DNA of 64,000 bases from Aminipila terrae (GTDB lineage Bacteria > Bacillota > Clostridia > Peptostreptococcales > Anaerovoracaceae), in NCBI RefSeq assembly GCF_010120715.1, contig NZ_CP047591.1, positions 1,364,001 through 1,428,000 on the forward strand, read 5' to 3'. Each line of letters begins with the position of its first letter. The first letter of the stretch is position 1. The notes under the pieces were generated by a model that saw nothing but the letters and a program-made list of their open reading frames with translations, searched no databases and was not told where the DNA came from. This document shows positions 9,772 through 17,262 of the stretch, in pieces. The translations under genes were made by a program, and so were the position numbers.

Positions 9772-11076
9772 CTAACCTTTCAGGTCTCCCACTATTCTAT
9801 CCAGCAGCTGATCGTAGACAGGTTTTGCTTTTAATATATCTGCAGTAAAATAGGCTACCAGGGAAACTAGTGACAACGCCAGTAAATGGGATAAGGTCCC
9901 AGTCATCTCACTAATTAATATAATCCCGGTTATGGGTGCACGTACTACAGCAGCAAAATAACCAGCCATTCCAACGATTACAAATTCTCCGATATATATA
10001 CTGCCAAATCCAAAACAAGTCCCTGAAATTTCTCCAAATATGCTTCCTAAGATAGCTCCAAAGACCAATAGAGGCATAAATATTCCTCCTGGAGCCCCAG
10101 AACCAAAACAAAACATAAAGAACAGAAATTTAATTATAAACAAAAGGCACATGCCACTGATAAGAAGCTTTCCCGTGGTCACATCTTCTACCAGATGACC
10201 ACCAGAGCCCAGTGCAACTGGATATAGAAAGCTTAGCACAAATACCATAATAAAAGGGATACTAGTTTTTAAACGTTTCATGAAAGGCTGTTTATATATA
10301 TTCTGAAACTTATCCAGACATTTATTAAATATAACTCCGAATATTCCCAACAGAACACCCAAAGCTATAAAAAGCCAATAGTACTTAAGGGGGATTCCCC
10401 CTCCAACTTTTAAAGTAAAAATTGGCTTTAATCCAAAGACATAACTGGCTATAAAATCTGCTGTGATGGTGGATGCCATAGCGGTAAGCAGAGTCTTCTC
10501 CGAAAAATTTCTGTTCATTTCCTCCAGGCAGAATATAGCCCCGGCAACAGGTGCATTGAAAGCTGCCGTCAGACCTGCACCAGCACCACAGGTCATTAGA
10601 AACCCTTCTTCTGATTTGGTTCGTTTTGTTATATGGCAAAAGCCCTTTCCGACCATACTACCAAGGAGTACACTTGGACCCTCTCTGCCTAAACTTAATC
10701 CACCTCCTAAAGCTAATACACATCCCGTAAATTTACAAATTATCACTTTCCACCATTTCAATGAAAGCTCTCCTCCCATATCAGCCTTTACCTGAGGTAT
10801 TCCACTTCCAGAAATCATAGGTTCCAATTTAAGCAGAAAAGAAATTGCAAGTGAAATAAATATTAGAATAAATATCCATACGAACAGAAAAAGAAGATTC
10901 TTATGTGCATATCCCATAATTTGTTCATTTATTTCCCATATTTTCTGTACACTCAGGCGGAAGAAAACAATCAGAATCCCTGTTAACGCTCCCACCAACG
11001 CGCCCTTTAACATTAAGGTATATTTAAAAGTTTTAAACTGGCCTATTGCCTTAATAGTCTTGTGAACAAAATACAT
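9772..11076 (-). CDS. ClC-family chloride transporter
   Basis: Polytopic ClC protein of 434 residues, the usual size for a bacterial member without CBS domains. The selectivity motifs are present: GSGIP (90-94), GREGP (130-134) and GSGAPGGIFMP (about 325-340). The gating glutamate is E132. FCLEEM (183-187) supplies the second, proton-pathway glutamate, so an H+/Cl- exchanger is more likely than a channel. GREGP also argues against the fluoride-specific subclass. The gene lies 110 bases after the ECF operon, separated by a long imperfect hairpin, and is probably transcribed separately or by read-through. Confidence 0.92.
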   Translation of the reverse strand: MYFVHKTIKAIGQFKTFKYTLMLKGALVGALTGILIVFFRLSVQKIWEINEQIMGYAHKNLLFLFVWIFILIFISLAISFLLKLEPMISGSGIPQVKADMGGELSLKWWKVIICKFTGCVLALGGGLSLGREGPSVLLGSMVGKGFCHITKRTKSEEGFLMTCGAGAGLTAAFNAPVAGAIFCLEEMNRNFSEKTLLTAMASTITADFIASYVFGLKPIFTLKVGGGIPLKYYWLFIALGVLLGIFGVIFNKCLDKFQNIYKQPFMKRLKTSIPFIMVFVLSFLYPVALGSGGHLVEDVTTGKLLISGMCLLFIIKFLFFMFCFGSGAPGGIFMPLLVFGAILGSIFGEISGTCFGFGSIYIGEFVIVGMAGYFAAVVRAPITGIILISEMTGTLSHLLALSLVSLVAYFTADILKAKPVYDQLLDRIVGDLKG

Positions 11077-11105
11077 ATTACTTCCTCATTCATTCCAAAA
11101 TTATA

Positions 11106-11155
11106 GACCTATTTTATATATCCTTCATTCCCTGTGAAGGTATACCAAATAGGCC
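11106..11155 (-). terminator. Long imperfect hairpin between ecfT and the ClC gene
   Basis: GACCTATTT and the inner TCCTTCA pair with TGAAGG and AAATAGGCC, giving an imperfect stem of about 20 bp. The downstream T tract is poor, so this may be a weak terminator of the ECF operon or a processing site. Confidence 0.45.
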
Positions 11156-11185
11156 TAAGTTCATCATATATTAATAAAGAAAACC

Positions 11186-12016
11186 TTAAAACGGATACCA
11201 GAAAACAGCTCCAACTCCCGCCTTTATACCTATACCTGCCAGCAGTGCTGCTACAGATAACACTGCAAAAATAAAATCCATTGTTGAAAGAGGTTTCCTG
11301 TGATACCAGGTCCTCTTTTTCCCCTTTCCAAAGCCTCTTAAGTCCATGGCATTGGAAACTGACTCAATCCTGCTGAAAGAAGACATCAACAGAGGAATCA
11401 TAACATTCCCATAGTTCTTCAGTCTTACAAATGCCCCGGCATCCCCTTTCTTAAAGGCAACGCCTCTTGCTTCCTGAGCAGCTATAATATGGTCTACTTC
11501 AGCCTTAACGTCTGGTATATAACGAAGGGCAATACTAACGGCATAAGCCACCTTATAAGAAATACCCAGCCTGTTTATACTTCCCGCGAAACTGCTGGGA
11601 TGAGTAGTAAAAACAAATAAAATGGTTATAGGTAAAATACATATGTATTTCAGGGTAAGTGTAATGCAGTAAAATATAGTTTCAAAAGTCACTGTATAAA
11701 CTCCGAACAGAGTAAACAATTCTGTATATGTTCCCGTGAGTTTGGACCCATATGCAGGGGTCACCGCCACAAGAAAGGCAGAATTAAAAATAGTAAATAC
11801 AATGATAAACACAAAAAAGGGCCAGATTGCCTTGTTTGGAAGTTTTGATACTTTGAGCATAATCAGACCCAGAACCAGTATAGCCGCAAATATACGAATG
11901 TCCATAAATGCAAAAACAAAAGCAGTCCAGCCAACCAGCATGAGTAACTTAATACTTCCGTCCATTTGATGAAATACCGAGTCCCTTTCAATATATAAAG
12001 AGCCACTCTTAGTCAT
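11186..12016 (-). CDS. ecfT: ECF transporter transmembrane (T) component
   Basis: T component of an energy-coupling-factor importer. The protein has about six hydrophobic segments and the two short coupling motifs typical of EcfT: AAQEARGVAFKKG near residue 190 and SVSNAMDLRGFGKG near residue 235. Each contains the Ala-Arg-Gly or Leu-Arg-Gly signature that contacts the ATPases. The ATG at 12016 has AGGAGGTG 6 bases upstream and overlaps the stop of the ATPase gene by 8 bases, so the two are translationally coupled. Together with the ATPase and S component it forms a dedicated importer; the substrate is not determined by this subunit. Confidence 0.9.
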   Translation of the reverse strand: MTKSGSLYIERDSVFHQMDGSIKLLMLVGWTAFVFAFMDIRIFAAILVLGLIMLKVSKLPNKAIWPFFVFIIVFTIFNSAFLVAVTPAYGSKLTGTYTELFTLFGVYTVTFETIFYCITLTLKYICILPITILFVFTTHPSSFAGSINRLGISYKVAYAVSIALRYIPDVKAEVDHIIAAQEARGVAFKKGDAGAFVRLKNYGNVMIPLLMSSFSRIESVSNAMDLRGFGKGKKRTWYHRKPLSTMDFIFAVLSVAALLAGIGIKAGVGAVFWYPF

Positions 12017-13709
12017 GCACTTCACCTCCTGTAATCCGATGGGTAAAATACGCTATAAATCCGCTTAAATCTTCAACCTCATAAAGCCTTCCCATACTTT
12101 CAATGGACGTATGCTTTAAGCTGGCACGTTCAATCAACTGATTGTCCGATAATATTTTATCCATGGTATCCTGTGCGATTACCGTGCCTTCAGACAATAC
12201 TACGGCTCTGTCCGCATATTCCAAAGCCAGGTGCATATCATGGGTAATAATGATGACAGCTGTGCCGTTTTCCCTGATTTTAGACAGATAAGTCATAAAT
12301 TCTTTATAGCTTGTATAATCCTGTCCAGCTGTAGGCTCATCCAGAATAATTACCTTTGGTCCCATAGCAAGGATGGAGGCAATGGTCAGGCGTTTTCTCT
12401 GTCCATAGCTGAGAGAAGATGCCGGCCAGTTTCTGAAAGCATATAGCCCACAAATTTTCAGTGCATTCTCCGCTCTCTTCTTCACTTCTTCTTCGCTTAC
12501 ACCAAAATTCCTCGGGCCAAATGCCACCTCATCAAAAATAATATTTTTCGTTATCATATGATTGGGGTTCTGCATGACAAAACCGATAGCTGACGCACGT
12601 TTTCCCGCAGACCATTTGTCTATGCATTCTCCCAGGTAATACATGGAGCCTTCCTGATATTTTGCTATACCAGAGATGGTTTTCAGCAAGGTTGATTTGC
12701 CTGCCCCATTATTCCCCACAATAGCAAGCATTTCACCTTTTTTCACATCAAAAGTTATATTTTTTATAGTATAAGGGTCATCTTTATAATACTTATAACA
12801 GATGCCTTTCAGACTTAATATTTCTTCTTCCGTATTTTGCTTTTTTTTGAAAGCATCTGACATAAACCGATTAACCACCAAATCCTTAAACTTTAATGTG
12901 TTACCTAAATCAGATATTTTGTCTTCTGTTTTCAGTTCGGCCCCACAAAGTTTTAACATTTCCACATATAATGGCTGTCTCAGTCCCATCTGGGGCAGTT
13001 GTCCACATGCCAGAATTTCATCCGGTGTGCCATCAAATGCAATCCTTCCAGCTTCTATGACTATTACACGGTCAAAATTGTGTTCAAGGACATCTTCGAT
13101 ACGATGCTCGATAACCACAATGGTTTTACCCTGCTTTTCATGGAGCAGATTAATGGTTTCCATGGCCTTTTTTCCACTGGCGGGATCCAGATTTGCCAAA
13201 GGCTCATCAAACAACAGAATAGGTGCCTGCATGGCAAGGATTCCTGCTATAGCCACCTTCTGTTTCTGTCCTCCTGAAAGGCTTTGGGGCGTAATACGCT
13301 TCTGTTTCAGCATATCCACCTGCTCAAGAGCACGATCCACCAGCTCTCTCATCTGCTCTGTGGGAATACAGTCGTTTTCAAAAGCAAAAGCCACATCTTC
13401 TCCTGCAGACAGGCCTACAAACTGGCAGTCCTGATCCTGCAATATGGTGCCTACATGGCTGCCCATTTCAAACAGCGAGCTTTTTGAAGGTACTTCTCCA
13501 TCCACAAGAATTTCTCCTGTCATGTCGCCCTTGTAATTAAACGGAATAAGCCCATTGATACAATGGGCTATGGTTGATTTACCGCTTCCGCTTTTTCCAG
13601 TTATTAATACTTTTTCACCTGGTTGGATTTCAAAGCTTATATCAGTCAGCGTGTTTTCGTTTAAATTATTATATTTAAATGAGAAATTTTTAAAAGAAAT
13701 AATGCTCAT
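12009..13709 (-). CDS. ECF transporter ATPase with two ABC domains
   Basis: A 566-residue protein carrying two fused ABC ATPase domains, replacing separate EcfA1 and EcfA2. Domain 1 has Walker A GKSGSGKST (about 38-46), signature LSGGQKQKVA and Walker B ILLFDEP. Domain 2 (from about residue 295) has GNNGAGKST, LSYGQRKRL and VIILDEP. Each half is followed by the conserved His of the switch region (EHR, THD). It acts on the cytoplasmic face to power substrate uptake with the S and T components. It starts 4 bases after the S component stop. Confidence 0.92.
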   Translation of the reverse strand: MSIISFKNFSFKYNNLNENTLTDISFEIQPGEKVLITGKSGSGKSTIAHCINGLIPFNYKGDMTGEILVDGEVPSKSSLFEMGSHVGTILQDQDCQFVGLSAGEDVAFAFENDCIPTEQMRELVDRALEQVDMLKQKRITPQSLSGGQKQKVAIAGILAMQAPILLFDEPLANLDPASGKKAMETINLLHEKQGKTIVVIEHRIEDVLEHNFDRVIVIEAGRIAFDGTPDEILACGQLPQMGLRQPLYVEMLKLCGAELKTEDKISDLGNTLKFKDLVVNRFMSDAFKKKQNTEEEILSLKGICYKYYKDDPYTIKNITFDVKKGEMLAIVGNNGAGKSTLLKTISGIAKYQEGSMYYLGECIDKWSAGKRASAIGFVMQNPNHMITKNIIFDEVAFGPRNFGVSEEEVKKRAENALKICGLYAFRNWPASSLSYGQRKRLTIASILAMGPKVIILDEPTAGQDYTSYKEFMTYLSKIRENGTAVIIITHDMHLALEYADRAVVLSEGTVIAQDTMDKILSDNQLIERASLKHTSIESMGRLYEVEDLSGFIAYFTHRITGGEVHD

Positions 13710-13713
13710 GTTA

Positions 13714-14256
13714 TTATTCTTCTTCCTTTACTAGTCCTTTACTCTTTGATCTGCTTTTAGCAATTAAAGCCACAGCCGGGATACCAATAACAAATATTAC
13801 TACAAGGTTACAAATATTTGCTAAAGTAATTTGTATAAACAACTTTTCTGCCGGTTCACCATAAAGATAAACATCCCCGAAATATGCCAGAATACTTCCT
13901 GCTACCATACCAACTGCAGACCATATGTACATACTAAGCATATTTAATTTGTTGCAGACACCTCCAAGGGGATCAAACTTCTTATCTAGCTGGACAAATC
14001 CGCCGAAGAACCCCAGCATAGCTGACATGAATACCCAGCTCCACCATACACTTCCGTAAAAGAAAGCGTCGTGTAAAGCATGTCCTAAAAATCCCACAAG
14101 GAATCCTGCCGTTGGTCCGAAAAATGCTCCGAATATAGAGATTACAGCAATAGCTAATCTGAACCCTGTATTTGGTCCTACTGGGATTTCAATAAATGAA
14201 AGTGCCGCATAAAGAGCTGCCCCAATACCAATTGCCACTACAGTCTTGGTACTCAT
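13714..14256 (-). CDS. ECF transporter S component (UPF0397/ECF-riboflavin type)
   Basis: Small membrane protein with five to six helices that should bind the substrate of the ECF importer. It resembles the family annotated UPF0397 or ECF-type riboflavin S component (for example IFGAFFGPTAGFLVGFLGHA), but the family name does not establish the substrate and no riboswitch was found upstream to identify it. The frame is open further upstream, but the ATG at 14256 overlaps the stop of the 40-aa peptide gene as ATGA, so that is the likely start. It is followed directly by the ATPase and T component. Confidence 0.85.
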   Translation of the reverse strand: MSTKTVVAIGIGAALYAALSFIEIPVGPNTGFRLAIAVISIFGAFFGPTAGFLVGFLGHALHDAFFYGSVWWSWVFMSAMLGFFGGFVQLDKKFDPLGGVCNKLNMLSMYIWSAVGMVAGSILAYFGDVYLYGEPAEKLFIQITLANICNLVVIFVIGIPAVALIAKSRSKSKGLVKEEE

Positions 14257-14375
14257 TGGCTTTCCAAACTTTTTACCAAAGAAAAAATGATTGTACAAAG
14301 TACCACTGCAATTACCACAGCAACCATACCCTGCATAGTCGCCACTGAACTAAAAAATCCTTTAATACCTGCCAT
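14253..14375 (-). CDS. 40-aa single-span membrane peptide leading the ECF operon
   Basis: A 40-codon reading frame with an excellent ribosome binding site (GAGGAGGAAATTAAT before ATG). It encodes a short amphipathic N-terminus (MAGIKGFF), one hydrophobic helix rich in Val and Ile (about residues 13-32) and a basic tail ending in SLESQ. The stop TGA overlaps the S component start as ATGA, a classic coupling arrangement. Size and topology recall accessory small subunits such as CbiN in metal ECF systems, but I see no sequence match to CbiN. A helper subunit, assembly factor or leader peptide for the importer is inferred. Confidence 0.7.
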   Translation of the reverse strand: MAGIKGFFSSVATMQGMVAVVIAVVLCTIIFSLVKSLESQ

Positions 14376-14535
14376 ATTAATTTCCTCCTCAAATTAAATA
14401 TTCTGTATAATAATCAGACATTTTATCTGATATTTATCCAATGTTTTCCACTTTATTTATCCAAAACAAGTATACCATTCACAATAGTCAAATTCCAGTA
14501 AATTTCTAATATTACCACACTCTTCTTAAGGCTGC

Positions 14536-15483
14536 TTACTTGATAAACAGTTTAATCAGCTGGATTGTCATAGGAATAGTTACTACTGAAAATATAGTAC
14601 TCAAAAACAGGATTTCACTGCCAAGCCGTGAGTCCTGCTGTTCCTGTTCTGCCAACATGGGTACTGTTGCGGCTGTAGGGAAACAACTTCCCAATATACA
14701 CGTAATCTTAATGATGTTGCTTACGGGCAGAAAAATCATAATCCCATAGGTTATTAATGGCAGCCAGATTAACTTCATCAGACAGCATTCAATAATCCTT
14801 TTATTTTTTATAATCTCCATAAAATTACTCTTTGCAAGGGAAGTTCCTATGTAAATCATAGCCATGGGAGTAGCCACATTGCCTATATATAAGAGATAAT
14901 CCTCAAAAGGCACTGGCAGTTTTACACCTGCACTGCATAGTATTAAGCCTGCGATTAAGGCTACAATGTTGGGATTCATAATAAGGTGGGCCCCTGCTTT
15001 AAAAATACTGCCAAAGCTGATTTTTTTCTTTTCGTCTTTATTTCTCTTCATCATACTAATCCCCAGAGTGAAAAAATAAAGATTTAAAGCAGAATTATGG
15101 GCAAGCATGAACAAAAGACCCATATCTCCGAAAAATAGCAAGGCAATGGGAAACCCCATAAACCCGTCGTTAGGGCTGGCCATAGCAAACTCTGCCACAT
15201 TGGCATTTTCCCGGGGAAATTTTCTTGCTCTTCCATATAGATAGGCTATACCATACCCTAGGTAAAACAGTATGGTAGATAGGATTAATACGATAATAAA
15301 GTTAATAAAAGTGCTGGTTTCCATTTTTAAAGCACTGATTTTTTCTACCAAGAGACACGGATAAGCAAAATAAACGATAAACCGATTAATGGCATGAGTC
15401 GTATTACTATCAAAAATTTTCTTCTTAGCCAGTATATATCCGGTTATCATCAAAGCGAACAGTACCAAAAAACGTCCGTACAT
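14536..15483 (-). CDS. AEC-family (auxin efflux carrier-like) permease
   Basis: Integral membrane protein of about 315 residues with ten hydrophobic segments in two halves, typical of AEC transporters such as malate or malonate permeases in bacteria. Visible family features are INRFIVYFAYPCLLVEKIS near the N-terminus, the mid-protein FAMASPNDGFMGFPIALLFF block and a late CFPTAATVPMLA block. The ATG at 15483 is preceded by GAAGGGGGG about 12 bases away; the frame is open to 15531. An organic-acid exporter or importer is likely but the substrate cannot be told. Confidence 0.82.
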   Translation of the reverse strand: MYGRFLVLFALMITGYILAKKKIFDSNTTHAINRFIVYFAYPCLLVEKISALKMETSTFINFIIVLILSTILFYLGYGIAYLYGRARKFPRENANVAEFAMASPNDGFMGFPIALLFFGDMGLLFMLAHNSALNLYFFTLGISMMKRNKDEKKKISFGSIFKAGAHLIMNPNIVALIAGLILCSAGVKLPVPFEDYLLYIGNVATPMAMIYIGTSLAKSNFMEIIKNKRIIECCLMKLIWLPLITYGIMIFLPVSNIIKITCILGSCFPTAATVPMLAEQEQQDSRLGSEILFLSTIFSVVTIPMTIQLIKLFIK

Positions 15484-15515
15484 TCTGCCTGTATTCCCCC
15501 CTTCAGGAACCACAA

Positions 15516-15541
15516 TGAAGGGCTGCCACAAAGACAGCCCT
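15516..15541 (-). terminator. Hairpin between the DUF1846 and AEC genes
   Basis: AGGGCTG and CAGCCCT form a 7-bp stem with a short loop, followed on the minus strand by TTCATT rather than a full T run. Partial termination is possible. Confidence 0.4.
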
Positions 15542-15572
15542 CTAAACCATTACTCTTTAAATATATCAGACT

Positions 15573-17087
15573 TTAGCCAAAATACAAGTTGGTAGTTACA
15601 TATTCAGGATCGCAAGTGACATCCAGCCCCAAAGAGTTAAGCAATTGCTCATCTTTATCGCTTAATATGGCGGTGCAATGTGCTTTACATCCCTTCAGGA
15701 GAAGCAGCTTTCCTGCAGCAATTTCAGCTGGTGGATTTGTTGTAGCCGAAATAGTCAGGGCACTTAATATTTCTTCACAGTTCAGGCTTGATCTGTCCTG
15801 ATTTAAAATATCTTTCCTGAGATGCTGGATGGCTTCCAGAGCAATATGGGAAATAAGCGGCATATCATCTGCGATACCTGCCAGATATTTAATGGCATTT
15901 AACACGGATGCTGCTGCAGCAACCATTCTGCGGGAACTTCTTCCGGTAATAAATTTGCCATCTGGCATTTCTATAGCCATAACAACAACATTTTCATATC
16001 GTGGATCGCAGTTTCTCTTATATTCAGCATAATCTCTTGCTGGCTGTACCACAACTCTGTCGGAAGGCTTTAATTCAAGCTCGTCCATTAAAAGCTTACA
16101 TCTTTCCAGAGCTCCACCATCAATTTTGCCTTTTTTATAATTACATTCTGCTATAAAATATCTTCTGATAATTTCCTGTCTTGCAGCTTCCTTACAGACT
16201 TCATCATCAATAATTCCAAAGCCTGCCCGGTTTACACCCATATCAGTAGGTGACTGGTATTCTGATTCTTCTCCGGTTATTTTTTCAATAATCCTCTTCA
16301 CCACAGGAAAGACTTCCAGGTCTCTGTTATAATTTACTGCTTTTTCCCCATAGGCTTCCAGATGGAAAGAGTCAATCATATTTACATCTTTAAGGTCCGC
16401 TGTAGCAGCTTCATATGCTACATTAACTGGGTGCTTTAACGGCAGATTCCAGATTGGGAAAGTTTCGAATTTGGCATATCTTACTTTTGACCCACGTCTG
16501 TTATCATGATAAAGCTGGGAAAGACAGGTTGCAAGCTTTCCGCTGCCCCCACCCGGGCCTGTAACTACTACTAGTGGCTTGGTTACTTCTATATACGGAT
16601 TTGCACCATATCCTTCTTCACTTACAATTACATCCACATCTGTTGGATATCCTTTTGTAAATTTGTGCTTATAAGTTCTAATTCCTCTGCGGTTAAGCTT
16701 ATTAATAAACATATCTACCGCTGGCTGTTCTTCATATCTGGTTATTACTACGCTGTTAATGGATAAATCATATTTTCTAAATGTATCGATTAAACGAAGT
16801 ACCTCTAAATCATACGTGATGCCAAAATCCTGTCTTGTCTTATTGGTTGTGATATCGCCCGCATAAATACAGATAATAATTTCTGCGTGGTCCTTCATTT
16901 TTTCTAATAATTTTATTTTTGCATTTTCATCAAATCCAGGCAGAACTCTCATGGCATGCTTATCATGAACCAGCTTGCCACCAAATTCAAGATATAATCT
17001 TTCACATTTTTCTGCATTAATTCTTTCTAAAATGTGCTGTGATTGTTCCTCAATATACTTTTCTGCACTAAACCCTGTTTTGGTCAT
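15573..17087 (-). CDS. DUF1846 domain protein, about 504 aa
   Basis: Full-length member of the DUF1846 family, cytoplasmic proteins of about 500 residues common in Firmicutes and without an established reaction. The visible signatures are the N-terminal LYLEFGGKLVHDKHAMRVLPGF block, the central nucleotide-loop-like VVVTGPGGGSGKLATCLSQ (about residues 188-206), and a C-terminal ISATTNPPAEIAAGKL block. The Gly-rich segment suggests nucleotide binding; this is inference. The ATG at 17087 is preceded by AGAGGTGGGG, better than the upstream in-frame start at 17129. Probably monocistronic. Confidence 0.85.
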   Translation of the reverse strand: MTKTGFSAEKYIEEQSQHILERINAEKCERLYLEFGGKLVHDKHAMRVLPGFDENAKIKLLEKMKDHAEIIICIYAGDITTNKTRQDFGITYDLEVLRLIDTFRKYDLSINSVVITRYEEQPAVDMFINKLNRRGIRTYKHKFTKGYPTDVDVIVSEEGYGANPYIEVTKPLVVVTGPGGGSGKLATCLSQLYHDNRRGSKVRYAKFETFPIWNLPLKHPVNVAYEAATADLKDVNMIDSFHLEAYGEKAVNYNRDLEVFPVVKRIIEKITGEESEYQSPTDMGVNRAGFGIIDDEVCKEAARQEIIRRYFIAECNYKKGKIDGGALERCKLLMDELELKPSDRVVVQPARDYAEYKRNCDPRYENVVVMAIEMPDGKFITGRSSRRMVAAAASVLNAIKYLAGIADDMPLISHIALEAIQHLRKDILNQDRSSLNCEEILSALTISATTNPPAEIAAGKLLLLKGCKAHCTAILSDKDEQLLNSLGLDVTCDPEYVTTNLYFG

Positions 17088-17262
17088 GGACCCCACCTCT
17101 TTCTTACTTTCTTTTTTAAACAACAGCAAATATTATAACATGGCCTATTATAATTTAAAACTCTAAAATCAAATTAATTTATGTTTTTTATTCAGTAATT
17201 CCATACTTGGGGAATATTCTAAAGCTTGTCTGAATACCCTTAATCTGGAGGTGAATTATATT

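Noticed and set aside
11077..11185. Fluoride riboswitch upstream of the ClC gene
   Set aside because: The ClC has GREGP rather than the fluoride-type pattern, and the hairpin lacks the riboswitch core.
14376..14535. Riboswitch that would identify the ECF substrate
   Set aside because: Only a small ATCAGA/TCTGAT inverted repeat is seen, with no recognisable aptamer.
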